Source: Celeribacter litoreus (GTDB lineage Bacteria; Pseudomonadota; Alphaproteobacteria; Rhodobacterales; Rhodobacteraceae). From it: DNA of 64,000 nt. A program made the translations under genes and the position numbers. The notes under the pieces are model-generated. The model saw nothing but the letters and a program-made list of their open reading frames with translations. It was not told the origin of the DNA and made no database searches. Numbering within the stretch: position 1 is the stretch's first letter; the number at the start of each line of letters is the position of its first letter. Positions 27,548 to 36,012 of this stretch are shown piece after piece. The stretch is taken from the NCBI RefSeq assembly GCF_020165855.1, contig NZ_JAIUFY010000005.1, positions 667,235-731,234 on the forward strand, written 5' to 3'.

Positions 27548-28146
27548 GACAGCACCTCCACAATAGGCCACGCGCGGGCGTCTGGCTCTGCCTCCGGCTG
27601 GGCGAGCAGGTATGACAGAAAAGTCTCCATTGAGGCCATGTTCGTCACGGGTGGCTCATGACCGACAATCTCGACGTTTCCTGCAAGGTCATAGTCGGGA
27701 ATGGTCGCGATCCGAGCAAGCGCCTCTTTCTGCAAACAGTGTTCGTAATCGACCAAACGACCGTCTTCATAGATGCCAAAGTGAACGTGTGGGCGGGCGG
27801 CTTTGCGCAGGATGACAACGGGTTTGTTTTTTACGACCTCAGCCCCGAGCAGCACAAACGCAGGCACAGCTTGCACCGGCAGGCCGAGCGCAAAGCCCAG
27901 CCCGTTGGCAAAGGCTGCAGCCGTGCGTGTCACGCCCAACCCGCCGGGGCCAATGTCGCAGGCGATCCGTGTGATGTCGTGCAGAGCCGCGCCGATTTCC
28001 GAGAGCCCCGTCTCCAACAGCATCCGGTAATCCCGCGATCCGACGAGCGTCTCGATTTTCGAGCTGTCGAACACGATCTCGCCGCCGCGACCGAGCGCGA
28101 GCGCGGGGACGCCGTTAGAGGCTTGGAGCATCAGGGTCAATGTCAT
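27544..28146 (-). CDS. tsaB: TsaB-like t6A protein (divergent)
   Basis: This 200-residue protein resembles TsaB, the pseudo-kinase partner of TsaD. The core IGPGGLGVTRTAAAFANGLG matches the GPGSFTG-type loop of TsaB in altered form, and the N-terminal Asp of the usual DTS motif is not present (LMLQASNG). Overlaps of four bases with tsaE and with tsaC place it in one operon. Context carries much of the call; the sequence alone would be a weak match. Confidence 0.8.
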   Translation of the reverse strand: MTLTLMLQASNGVPALALGRGGEIVFDSSKIETLVGSRDYRMLLETGLSEIGAALHDITRIACDIGPGGLGVTRTAAAFANGLGFALGLPVQAVPAFVLLGAEVVKNKPVVILRKAARPHVHFGIYEDGRLVDYEHCLQKEALARIATIPDYDLAGNVEIVGHEPPVTNMASMETFLSYLLAQPEAEPDARAWPIVEVLS

Positions 28147-28604
28147 GCGAGGGCCTCCAGAACAGGTGCCCAGCGGGGGGCACCCGCCGTAATCGTCAGG
28201 GTGCGGGCCGTTTCCGTCTCGCCGAAGCCAATCTGAATGGACAAGGGTGCATCGAAATAGTCACCCAGACGGCTTCCCCATTCGATGAGGGCAATGCCAT
28301 GCTCCAACTCGTCCTCAAGACCGAGGTGATAGAATTCGGTCGCGCCCTTGAGGCGATAGGCGTCTACATGGAGCACCTGACCCTTGGGCGTCTCGTAGAT
28401 GTTTGCGATCGTATAGGTCGGGCTCGTCACAGTCTCATCGGAGCCGAGTGCCCGCACGAGCGCGCGGGAGAAAAAGGTCTTTCCCGCCGCGAGTTGCCCG
28501 TCGAGCAACACAACATCGCCCGCCCGCAGATGCGCGGAGAGGGCGGTGGCGCATTGCGCCGTCTGCTCTTCGTTTTCCAGCGATAGAATGACTTCTTGCG
28601 CCAC
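28143..28604 (-). CDS. tsaE: TsaE, t6A complex ATPase
   Basis: This 153-residue ATPase has a P-loop GQLAAGKTFF (residues 36-45), SPTYTI, DAYRL and IEWGSRL, all TsaE landmarks. It drives turnover of the TsaB-TsaD complex. It starts with GTG at 28604 after AAGGTCAG; no in-frame ATG is better placed. The P-loop has LAAGKT where LGAGKT is usual. It overlaps tsaB by four bases. Confidence 0.9.
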   Translation of the reverse strand: MAQEVILSLENEEQTAQCATALSAHLRAGDVVLLDGQLAAGKTFFSRALVRALGSDETVTSPTYTIANIYETPKGQVLHVDAYRLKGATEFYHLGLEDELEHGIALIEWGSRLGDYFDAPLSIQIGFGETETARTLTITAGAPRWAPVLEALA

Positions 28605-28673
28605 GGGGCTGACCTTTCATCGTTCAACGTCGCTTTAGGACATCACGCGTCAAAGGTCCATGGGACAGCGCGT

Positions 28674-29114
28674 CTATGCGTCCGTGTCGAGCCAGATGGT
28701 CACAGGACCGTCATTCGTCAAGGACACCTTCATATCCGCGCCGAAAATTCCGTTTTCACAGGGGACGCCCTGCGCGATGAGGGCCTGCGTGAAGTGCTCG
28801 TAGAGAGCTTTGCCCTGATCCGGTGCGGCGGCGGTGGAAAAGCCGGGGCGGTTGCCCTTGGTGTCGCCTGCGAGTGTGAACTGGCTGATCACGAGCGCAG
28901 ATCCACCGACGTCACGGACAGAAAGGTTCATCTTCTCCGCGTCGTCTTTGAAAATGCGCAGCTTGGAAATCTTCGCGGCGAGTTTGTCTGCATGTGCGGT
29001 TTCATCGCCGCGCATGGCGCAAACAAGTACGAGCAGACCGGGGCCGCTTTGCCCGACAATCTCACCGTCCACTTTGACCGACGCTTCGGAAATCCGTTGA
29101 ATAAGTGCGCGCAT
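28674..29114 (-). CDS. dtd: D-aminoacyl-tRNA deacylase
   Basis: This 146-residue DTD removes D-amino acids wrongly attached to tRNA. The SQFTL motif (about residues 77-81) and the NDGPVTIW motif near the C-terminus give the cross-subunit active site of the dimer. The length is typical. It lies two bases after the fructokinase gene and 69 bases before tsaE, so it probably belongs to a transcript of translation-quality genes. Confidence 0.95.
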   Translation of the reverse strand: MRALIQRISEASVKVDGEIVGQSGPGLLVLVCAMRGDETAHADKLAAKISKLRIFKDDAEKMNLSVRDVGGSALVISQFTLAGDTKGNRPGFSTAAAPDQGKALYEHFTQALIAQGVPCENGIFGADMKVSLTNDGPVTIWLDTDA

Positions 29115-29116
29115 GA

Positions 29117-30040
29117 TTACTCCAGTTCAGAGGCCCACGGCGGGTTTGCCCCCGCGCGGCTCACCGTGATTGCGGCCGCTCTCGCGCCCATCGACAGCGC
29201 GTCTTTTAGAGTGTCTGCATCGAGATTGGCAATCGCCTCTTTCGTGAGTTTGCCGGCCTTTTGGAGCGCGGCGAGGAGGCCTGCGTTGAACGTGTCGCCT
29301 GCACCAACGGTGTCAACCACTTCGACCTTCTCAGCAGCAACATGCACAACCTTGTCCGCCATGAACCCGCGCACGCCGTCGCCGCCTTCGGTGAGACAGA
29401 TGAGTTTCGGGCCTTGGGTCAGGAGTTTGGCCACGAGGTCTTCGACAGGCGCTTCGCCCAAGAGCCAGAACAGGTCTTCGTCCGACACTTTCACGATGTC
29501 GGCGATGGAGATCATATGTTCGATCCGCGCGCGGTAACGGGTTTCGTCACGGATAAAATCAGGGCGGATGTTCGGGTCGAGCATCGTCACACGCGTCGGG
29601 GCTGCGCGCGTGAACAGCTCCTCATAGGCCGCGCCACAGGGTTCGACCGGAAGGGAAATGCCGCCACAGAACAGCGCGTCTAGATTTTCGGGCAGGTCCG
29701 GAAGGACCTCTGCCGTGAGCATGCGTCCCGCAGTGTTCTCATCATAGAACGCATAGGTCGCGTGACCGTCGACCAGCTTGACGAAGGCGACGGTGCAGGG
29801 GCGATCTGCCGTGACGGCCAGAGAGCCGTCAACATCACTCTCCGCGAGTTTTGACTTGAGAAGGTCTCCGAAAAAGTCCTGAGAAAAGCCGGAATAGAAG
29901 GATGGTTTTGCACCGAGCCTGCCCAAAGCGATGGCCGTATTAAAGACGGCTCCACCTGCGTAGGGAGCATAAGAATCCTCCCCGAGCGTGGATGTGCGTG
30001 GCAGCATATCGATCAGGGCTTCACCGGCGCAGAGGATCAT
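29117..30040 (-). CDS. PfkB-family carbohydrate kinase, probably fructokinase
   Basis: This 307-residue ribokinase-fold protein starts with the typical [14 protein letters not shown] and has the anion-hole/catalytic motif [13 protein letters not shown] (about residues 242-254), whose aspartate is the base. [20 protein letters not shown] is the sugar-side block. GGAVFN and the overall spacing fit fructokinase, but other sugar kinases are possible. A GGGAGAG site precedes the ATG. A LacI-type operator sequence lies 43 bases upstream, pointing to sugar-responsive control. Confidence 0.9.
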   Translation of the reverse strand: MILCAGEALIDMLPRTSTLGEDSYAPYAGGAVFNTAIALGRLGAKPSFYSGFSQDFFGDLLKSKLAESDVDGSLAVTADRPCTVAFVKLVDGHATYAFYDENTAGRMLTAEVLPDLPENLDALFCGGISLPVEPCGAAYEELFTRAAPTRVTMLDPNIRPDFIRDETRYRARIEHMISIADIVKVSDEDLFWLLGEAPVEDLVAKLLTQGPKLICLTEGGDGVRGFMADKVVHVAAEKVEVVDTVGAGDTFNAGLLAALQKAGKLTKEAIANLDADTLKDALSMGARAAAITVSRAGANPPWASELE

Positions 30041-30082
30041 GAGGCTCTCCCTTGTCTCACTTTGATGCTCTTTTTATGCGCG

Positions 30083-30092
30083 TTAGCGCTAT
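30083..30092 (-). promoter_or_regulatory. LacI-family operator-like site before sugar kinase
   Basis: TTAGCGCTAT contains the palindrome TAGCGCTA, close to the TTAGCGCTAA consensus often used by LacI-family sugar repressors in alphaproteobacteria. It lies 42 bases before the kinase start on the minus strand. No LacI gene is in the window. Confidence 0.5.
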
Positions 30093-30111
30093 CAAGGCAA
30101 GAGGAAACCGG

Positions 30112-31209
30112 TCAGTAGCTGCCCTGTTCCGTAAGCGCGATCCCGTATCCGATAGCACCCGCCACGATGAGACCCGCGATTACGGCAAAGGCGATTTTCC
30201 AAGCAGAGTAGGGGCGTTCGCCCTGCACCTGACCTGTGCGCCCGTTGACGACAAAGCGATAGGTCTTGCCGCGGAACTTATAGGCGGCGAACCATACTGG
30301 CAGGAGAATGTGTTTGTAGGTGACTTGCGAATACTGCGTCCGCAGGTCATGGATGCGTTGGCGGTCGCCGCCGATGTCGAACTTGACGTCGCGGGTGATC
30401 ACCGCATTCATACGCTCCTGAGCGTGCTCGAACCCGTCTTCGAGCGCAACGGTGTAAGCCTCTGCCGCATATCCCGCGAGGTAGTCGGGAACATATGGCT
30501 CCAACCCGGCAAGATCCCACGGCTCCAGCGCGCGGGTGTATTTCACCGGCAGTGCGTTCGAGGCAAGCACAAGCACATCATCAAATGCGCGGCGCACGTG
30601 GCCCGACACACGACGCCATCGCGTCTGCCTCCGCCGCCGCGTTTTGCCGTTCACCTTGACTGTTACATAGTAGTCCGTCCCACGTTCACCGGAATAGTCA
30701 CTCTCGGTGTGCGCATCATAGGTCCAATAGGGCATGTAAACGCCGTTGAGGCGGCGACCTTTCCGCGCGTATTGCTTGAGCGCATTGGGTGCGAACCAGA
30801 GACGACCGAGCCATGCGCTCATGGCCTCCTGCGCGGTCTGTTCCGTGAGTGAGAACGGCAATACGCCTTGGGGTTTGATTTGACGGACCGTGCCGGTCCC
30901 CGTCACGACAGGCGTCGCGCAATAGGGGCATTCAGTCGCGTGGTTTGTCTCGTCAAACTGGATTTTCGCGCCGCAGTTCGGGCATTCCGACACGCGCAAT
31001 TCTTCGGTCTCGGAAGCCGCGCCTGCAAGGTCCTGTCCAAGCCCGTCCCTGACGGCCTGGGCATAGTTCAACTCGCGCGGTTGCGCCGCTCCACCGGTCT
31101 CAATCGACTCATGGGCCCCGCAATGGTCACAGGTTAGCTCCCCGCGCGCAGGGTCGAATCGCATGTCAGCGCCACAGGTTTCGCAGGGAAAACGATGTTC
31201 ACCGGTCAT
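30112..31209 (-). CDS. Zinc-ribbon membrane protein, function unknown
   Basis: This 365-residue protein has two zinc-ribbon cysteine sets at the N-terminus (CETCG...CDHCG at residues 9-30, and CPNCGAKIQF...CPYC near 80-100), a beta-rich middle region (FAPNALKQY, GVYMPYWTYDAHTESDY) and a C-terminal membrane helix (about 340-360). Such proteins are often labelled helicase or primosomal on the strength of the zinc ribbon alone, which this sequence does not support. I chose the ATG at 31209; an ORF start at 31464 would run through the previous gene. It is the last gene of the TelA/XpaC/SPFH operon. Confidence 0.82.
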   Translation of the reverse strand: MTGEHRFPCETCGADMRFDPARGELTCDHCGAHESIETGGAAQPRELNYAQAVRDGLGQDLAGAASETEELRVSECPNCGAKIQFDETNHATECPYCATPVVTGTGTVRQIKPQGVLPFSLTEQTAQEAMSAWLGRLWFAPNALKQYARKGRRLNGVYMPYWTYDAHTESDYSGERGTDYYVTVKVNGKTRRRRQTRWRRVSGHVRRAFDDVLVLASNALPVKYTRALEPWDLAGLEPYVPDYLAGYAAEAYTVALEDGFEHAQERMNAVITRDVKFDIGGDRQRIHDLRTQYSQVTYKHILLPVWFAAYKFRGKTYRFVVNGRTGQVQGERPYSAWKIAFAVIAGLIVAGAIGYGIALTEQGSY

Positions 31210-31223
31210 ATGGGAATCTCTCT

Positions 31224-31622
31224 CTAGCCGCGGTGTTCGAAACTGACGATCTGGGCGAGGCAAGTGCGCGATGGGTCGGTAAACCGGAGCACATGGCAGA
31301 ACAGGTGGCTCTGCCCCGCGCGCAGGGCGTGGCCGGAGACCGTCGCCGCGCGTCCTTCGATCACGATCTGGGTAAGGGTGATGGCGTCCGGTGCAGACAC
31401 CTCGGACAGGGCCGTGAGGATGGTGTCTTGGCCGATCACGCTCGGCGCGCCCGTCTGATCCCAACTCGCGGTCTCAGAGAGGAAAAGTTGCTCCGGCACA
31501 GGGTAGCCCGAAAACGCCATAGCGAGCCGCGCCATTTCTGACGCGCGCTCAAAATCGTCGCCGTAATCGCATTGGCTCAGGTCCGGATCACTCGGGGCCT
31601 GAACGCGGGTTTGCGTGCACAC
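31224..31622 (-). CDS. Small protein of unknown function (NTF2-like?)
   Basis: This 132-residue protein has no firm family. Its size and alternation of short helices and strands ending in LTQIVIEGRAATVSGHA and CLAQIVSFEH would suit an NTF2/SnoaL fold, but that is a guess. Two cysteines sit near residues 2 and 18. It lies five bases after the SPFH gene and 14 before the zinc-ribbon gene, so its role is presumably in the same module. Confidence 0.7.
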   Translation of the reverse strand: MCTQTRVQAPSDPDLSQCDYGDDFERASEMARLAMAFSGYPVPEQLFLSETASWDQTGAPSVIGQDTILTALSEVSAPDAITLTQIVIEGRAATVSGHALRAGQSHLFCHVLRFTDPSRTCLAQIVSFEHRG

Positions 31623-31627
31623 GGGGC

Positions 31628-32743
31628 TTATACCCCCGGCGGCGGGGGCGGAGGGGCGATGGTGAAGAGCTGTGCGAGTTCCTGCACATCCTCGGCCTTC
31701 AGCCAGCCATCTTGTCCGGGCGTCCAGACATAGCTTTCACGTTTGAGTGCCCCCTTCGCCGCCATCTGACCCATTTCAGCTTTCGAATAGGGGCCTTTGG
31801 TCTGGCCGTTTTCGGCCACGTGCCAGACGTGCTCGACCGGCGGCGGGGGCGGCGGCGTCTGAACGGCGGCTGTAGGGGCAGGGCGCGCGCCCCACGGTCC
31901 TGCCTGTGTCTGTTGCGCCATGGACATGCCGATACCTGCGCCCATGCCAGCCCCCATCGAGGCCGCCATCGCGGAGTTCTCCGCGCCCATGGCTTCGGCA
32001 GCGTTGAACTTTATGTAGTTGTCGAGATTGCCGACGATGCCCATCGACGTGCGCTTGTCGAGCGCGGCTTCGACGGCCTCGGGCAGGCTGATGTTTTCGA
32101 TATAGAATTCAGGGATCGTCAGCCCGTATTCTGCCACGACCTTGGAAATTTCAGTCGCCACGAGCTTGCCAAGATCCGCCGTATTCGCTGCCATATCCAG
32201 AACAGGAATGCCGGACCCCGCGACGATGCGGCTGAAGGACTGCACGATGATGTTGCGGATCTGGAACGAAATCTCGTCCATGGTGAATTCGCCATCTGTC
32301 CCGACGATCTCTGTTAGGAAGAGCGCGGGATCGGACACCTTGACAGTGTAGGTCCCGTAGGCGCGGATGCGCACCGGACCGAATTCCGGATCGCGGCACA
32401 TGATCGGGTTTTTCGTGCCCCATTTCAGGTTCGAGAAGCGCGTCGTATTGACGAAATACACTTCGGATTTGAACGGCGATTTGAAGCCGTGATCCCAGTG
32501 CTGGAGCGTTGTCAGGACCGGCATGTTGTTGGTTTCGAGCATATAGAGACCCGGCGTGAACACATCGGCCAACTGCCCCTCATGCACGAAAACAGCGGCC
32601 TGCCCCTCCCGCACGGTGAGTTTCGCGCCGTATTTGATCTCGTGGCCTTCGCGTTCGAACCGCCAGACCATCGTGTCGCGGGTGTCGTCGGTCCAATGGA
32701 TGACGTCAATAAATTCGCCGGACAGGAAATCGAAAATGCCCAT
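31628..32743 (-). CDS. SPFH-domain protein with C-terminal GYF_2 domain
   Basis: This 371-residue protein has an SPFH/virion-core-like domain (about residues 20-240; EVYFVNTTRF and FTMDEISFQIRNIIV), a Gly/Ala/Met and proline-rich linker (about 250-305), and a GYF_2 domain (about 308-355; VWHVAENGQTKGPYSKAEM). It ends PPPPPPGV. SPFH proteins oligomerise at membranes and organise microdomains, and GYF domains bind proline-rich peptides, so the proline tracts suggest self- or partner-binding. It starts 14 bases after the DUF2927 gene. Confidence 0.88.
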   Translation of the reverse strand: MGIFDFLSGEFIDVIHWTDDTRDTMVWRFEREGHEIKYGAKLTVREGQAAVFVHEGQLADVFTPGLYMLETNNMPVLTTLQHWDHGFKSPFKSEVYFVNTTRFSNLKWGTKNPIMCRDPEFGPVRIRAYGTYTVKVSDPALFLTEIVGTDGEFTMDEISFQIRNIIVQSFSRIVAGSGIPVLDMAANTADLGKLVATEISKVVAEYGLTIPEFYIENISLPEAVEAALDKRTSMGIVGNLDNYIKFNAAEAMGAENSAMAASMGAGMGAGIGMSMAQQTQAGPWGARPAPTAAVQTPPPPPPVEHVWHVAENGQTKGPYSKAEMGQMAAKGALKRESYVWTPGQDGWLKAEDVQELAQLFTIAPPPPPPGV

Positions 32744-32757
32744 GTGGGTCTCCTTCG

Positions 32758-33717
32758 TCAGATATCTTCGCCCATCAACTCGCGGGCAATCTCGGCTGCA
32801 ATTGGGCCGGCCTCTTCGGGCGGCATGCCGGGGGAAAGTCGCGGGTCGTAAAGGATGCGGAGCAAAAGTTCGTCGTGTTGGGTGAGGGTCGCAAATTCGT
32901 CGTCATCATTAAAAATCGACGGGCGCGCATAGGGGCTGTCGTTCGTGAGGCCAAGACCCTGCGCGATCTCTTCGTGGAAGCAGGATTTCCGTTGAAGCGG
33001 TGGTAATTCGGCACGGATCACGGCGACGGCGTTGGTGGTCTTGCCGTCGTCGTCCTTGTCGGACGCGAGTACGGCACAGAAGGTGGAGCGGTCCATTGTC
33101 TGGATTGTCGAGATCAGGTCGGTGCCAATGCCCGGCATATATTCCGTCAGCCGCGGAGCAAAATCGAACAGCTCGTTTTCGTAAAGCACGAAAATATGGA
33201 AGTTCGCAGCGCCGCTATGCGTTGCAGAAATTGGGTGGTTGGTTGCGCGGTTGAGACGTCGGGTGAGCGACGTGAGCGTCGCACGGTCCTCGGACTTTAT
33301 CGCGTCAGGAACGGCATCCCCGAACTCCAGACTGAGCCGAACGGGCGTGGTCCAGCGGCGAAGCGTCTGCGGCTCCGACTGTTCGATATAGCGCCCACCG
33401 ACGGCGGTATATTCCGTGCGAAGGGCGATCTGATTAAAGTTTTGCGCCAACTGGCGGCTTGAGAACGGCGCGTCAGGCCCTCCCCCATCCGTTCTGAGCA
33501 AGTCACGGGTCAGAAGGTCCGCTTGCAATCGCGCGTAATAGCGTTCGAGATCAAAACTCCGCGTGCTTCGTGCAGCTTCCTCAGACAGCGTCGGAGAGAC
33601 TCCAGGCGCAGAGGGACGTGCCTGCGGAACGGGGGAGGGCAGCGGCGTACAGGCAGAGAGCGCAAGAGAGATGATCCCTGCGCTCAAGCCAAAGATATGT
33701 CGCCGCGACCAGCCCAT
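32758..33717 (-). CDS. DUF2927 lipoprotein
   Basis: This 319-residue protein has a lipobox (SLALSAC, Cys at about residue 23) after a hydrophobic signal and a proline-rich linker. The C-terminal half carries the DUF2927 block with HEEIAQGLGLTNDS and SIFNDDDEFATLT, resembling a metallopeptidase HExxH-like layout (HEEIAQ). Its ATG overlaps the telA stop by one base (TGATG), so it is translationally coupled. The function is unknown; the HEEIA motif makes a metal-dependent activity worth considering. Confidence 0.85.
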   Translation of the reverse strand: MGWSRRHIFGLSAGIISLALSACTPLPSPVPQARPSAPGVSPTLSEEAARSTRSFDLERYYARLQADLLTRDLLRTDGGGPDAPFSSRQLAQNFNQIALRTEYTAVGGRYIEQSEPQTLRRWTTPVRLSLEFGDAVPDAIKSEDRATLTSLTRRLNRATNHPISATHSGAANFHIFVLYENELFDFAPRLTEYMPGIGTDLISTIQTMDRSTFCAVLASDKDDDGKTTNAVAVIRAELPPLQRKSCFHEEIAQGLGLTNDSPYARPSIFNDDDEFATLTQHDELLLRILYDPRLSPGMPPEEAGPIAAEIARELMGEDI

Positions 33718-34898
33718 CAGCGCGGAACAGACGGCCCAGATGCGTTGCCAGTGGCCTTGGCCGCCGCTAGTGTGTCGCGCAGGTTGGCTTCCATGGTTTT
33801 GAGTTCCTCTTCGGCTGCCGCGCGTTTGCGCTTGCCTTCGTCGGCAATGGCGAGGCTCTCTTCGATGGTAGAGATTAGTTCCGAGTTCGCGGTTTTGACG
33901 GCCTCGATGTCGAACACGCCACGCTCCATTTCCTCGCGCACGGCCTTGTTGGCCTGACGCAGGTTCTTGGCGTTCGCGGTCAACAACTCGTTCGTGAGGT
34001 CAGACGCCGCCTTGATGTCCTGTGCGGCCTCGGAAGAGCGCTGGATCGTGACGGCCTGCGCAAGCTGGGTTTCCCAGAGCGGCACAGTGTTGACGAGGGT
34101 CGAGTTGATCTTCGTCACCAGAGATTTGTCGTTCTCCTGCACGAGGCGGATCGACGGCAGCGACTGCATCGTCACCTGACGCGTCAGTTTGAGATCATGC
34201 ACACGGCGTTCGAGATCGTCCCGCGCGGCCCGCAGATCTCGAAGTTCCTGCGCCTTGATCACCTGATCTTCTTCCGGCGCCGCATCCACAGCCGCCGCGA
34301 GCGCCGGAATTTCGTCTTCATCAAGCTCTTTGATCTTGAGCTCCCCTGCCGCGATGTAGATCGCGAGTTGGTCATAAAAGCTCAGGGTTTTCTCGTAGAG
34401 CATGTCGAGCGCTTTTATGTCTTTCAACAACTTGTGCTCATGGCCGAGCAGGTTGTCGGTGATCTTGTCGATCTGGTTTTGTACGTCTTCATAGCGCGCA
34501 ATGAATTTCGCCATCGGCGCAGCGCGGCCCATCAGCTTTTCCCACCAACTGCGTTCGCGGCGTACATCGAGTTCGGAAGTGGAAAATCCGCGGATCGTCG
34601 TCACGATCGACCGAAGCGCATCCCCTGCGGGGCCGACGTCCTTGTTTTTGACGTCCTGCAACATGGCTTGAGAGATCACCTGAAGCTCGGCCTGCGCCGC
34701 AGAGCCGAAGCGGACGATCGAGTTCGTATCGGCCATGTCGATCTCGGCTTTCGCCCGCGCGACCTCTTCTGCCTCGGGTGTATCCGACAATGCGGCGGGA
34801 TCAATGAGCTCACCCTTCGGTTCGGGGAGAATGACGGCCGTCACCTCTTCGATGTCTTTGAGGGCGGCTTCGGCCTTTTGGCGTGTGGTCTCTGACAT
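33717..34898 (-). CDS. telA: TelA-family toxic anion resistance protein
   Basis: This 393-residue protein is almost wholly helical with long coiled-coil stretches, as usual for TelA (tellurite/antibiotic stress proteins). Familiar text is FGSAAQAELQVISQAMLQDVKNKD near residue 64, FSTSELDVRRERSWWEKLMGRA near 104 and VPLWETQLAQAVTIQRSSEAA near 270. TelA partners XpaC in many bacteria; the molecular activity is not defined. It lies 33 bases after the XpaC-like gene and overlaps the DUF2927 gene start. Confidence 0.92.
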   Translation of the reverse strand: MSETTRQKAEAALKDIEEVTAVILPEPKGELIDPAALSDTPEAEEVARAKAEIDMADTNSIVRFGSAAQAELQVISQAMLQDVKNKDVGPAGDALRSIVTTIRGFSTSELDVRRERSWWEKLMGRAAPMAKFIARYEDVQNQIDKITDNLLGHEHKLLKDIKALDMLYEKTLSFYDQLAIYIAAGELKIKELDEDEIPALAAAVDAAPEEDQVIKAQELRDLRAARDDLERRVHDLKLTRQVTMQSLPSIRLVQENDKSLVTKINSTLVNTVPLWETQLAQAVTIQRSSEAAQDIKAASDLTNELLTANAKNLRQANKAVREEMERGVFDIEAVKTANSELISTIEESLAIADEGKRKRAAAEEELKTMEANLRDTLAAAKATGNASGPSVPR

Positions 34899-34931
34899 TT
34901 CAAATTCCCTTAATCCCTGAAGAGCTAACTC

Positions 34932-35831
34932 TTACGTCTTCTTTTCCAAGAGCCCCTCGCGCGCCAACCGGTCGCGCAGGACCTCAATCTCGATGTCGAG
35001 ATCGGTCTTATCATCCAAAAGCAACGCTTTGTGACGGGCGTCGAAATTGGCCTCCAAATCATCAAGCAGCGCGAACCAATCGTCGCGTGCTTGAGTGTTG
35101 CGGGTCTTTGTCCACAGTTCGGCATATTTGACTGTCGCATCCTTCGCGCCGAGCAAATAGACCCCGAGGTATTTTCGCGCCGCCGTGAGATCACGCGGAT
35201 CGTCCTCCACCGTCCGGAACATGGCGCGGGCCGTCGAGATGAATTTGTCGAGCCGCGAGAGCGCCTGCCGGTCGTTTGCCTGTTCGAGCGCGTCCCGCAT
35301 GGATTTGAGATGAGCCTCGGCCTCATCCACGGCGCGGGCCACACGGTCCTGTTGGAACAGATCGACCTCGTCAAAGCCTTTGTTTTTCAACGGGTCGAGG
35401 CCGAAGGCGAGGCTGTGGAGCACTACGCCGAGAACGGCGAAAAGCACGGTTTCCAGCGGCCCCCAGCCAAACCAGCCGACGAGCCCGAGGCCGATCCCTG
35501 TGAGTGCAGAGCCGAAAATCTTGCGCGGGATTGCCGGACGGCGCGCGACCTTGCGGGCTTCATAGGCTTCTTGCGCCTTAAGCCCCTCACGCGTCAGGAG
35601 CGCCGCGCCCATCAGACAACCGAGCGCCACGAGGTATCCGGCCATGACGACGGGCTCGGCGCTAAATGCCTTCCACGCGAGCGGAATGGCCGCGAAAAAC
35701 AGGAGGTTGGAGCGGGCGCCGACATGTGTCGGTTTCTTGCCGTCGAACGGGCGGGCGTCGGAGAGGGCGGATTTCTCCGCGTCTTTGCCCGTGCCGTCAG
35801 GAGAGTAGGTGGAGCCGTAGCGTTTCGCCAT
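34932..35831 (-). CDS. XpaC-like protein (5-bromo-4-chloroindolyl phosphate hydrolysis family)
   Basis: This 299-residue protein has a hydrophilic N-terminus, hydrophobic pairs at about residues 43-78 and 98-140, then a helical cytosolic domain to the end. The layout and pairing with telA fit XpaC; the phosphatase name is historical and the activity is unproven. Its ATG overlaps the stop of a 28-residue membrane peptide (TAATG), so that peptide is the true first gene of the operon. Confidence 0.88.
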   Translation of the reverse strand: MAKRYGSTYSPDGTGKDAEKSALSDARPFDGKKPTHVGARSNLLFFAAIPLAWKAFSAEPVVMAGYLVALGCLMGAALLTREGLKAQEAYEARKVARRPAIPRKIFGSALTGIGLGLVGWFGWGPLETVLFAVLGVVLHSLAFGLDPLKNKGFDEVDLFQQDRVARAVDEAEAHLKSMRDALEQANDRQALSRLDKFISTARAMFRTVEDDPRDLTAARKYLGVYLLGAKDATVKYAELWTKTRNTQARDDWFALLDDLEANFDARHKALLLDDKTDLDIEIEVLRDRLAREGLLEKKT

Positions 35832-35917
35832 TACATCCCCTGCGCCTTGATCGTCACATAAAACGTCAGGGCGACCAGAAGGTAATAGGCCAGTTTGGAA
35901 AACTTGCTGTCGCTCAT
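35831..35917 (-). CDS. 28-residue membrane peptide heading the XpaC-TelA operon
   Basis: MSDSKFSKLAYYLLVALTFY followed by eight more residues is one short N-terminal polar stretch and a single membrane helix. It is too short for most gene finders. A GGGGGTGG site precedes the ATG. The stop codon overlaps the XpaC-like start (TAATG), an arrangement that couples translation and is a good sign that the frame is real. Function is unknown; by position it is probably a membrane partner of XpaC or TelA. Confidence 0.7.
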   Translation of the reverse strand: MSDSKFSKLAYYLLVALTFYVTIKAQGM

Positions 35918-35937
35918 CGCCACCCCCACACGTCGAA

Positions 35938-35984
35938 AACCCTTTCCTCGAACATAGGAAGGAATCTCGCCATGTGAAAGGGTT
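35938..35984 (-). promoter_or_regulatory. Nine-base inverted repeat upstream of XpaC-TelA operon
   Basis: AACCCTTTC (35938-35946) and GAAAGGGTT (35976-35984) are perfect inverted repeats separated by 29 bases, between rluB and the 28-residue gene. They may be paired operator half-sites or a long hairpin in the leader. A second imperfect hairpin (GGGGAGCGC...GCGCTTTCCCC, 35987-36012) at the end of rluB could terminate it. Confidence 0.4.
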
Positions 35985-36012
35985 AAGGGGAGCGCTTCAC
36001 GCGCTTTCCCCC

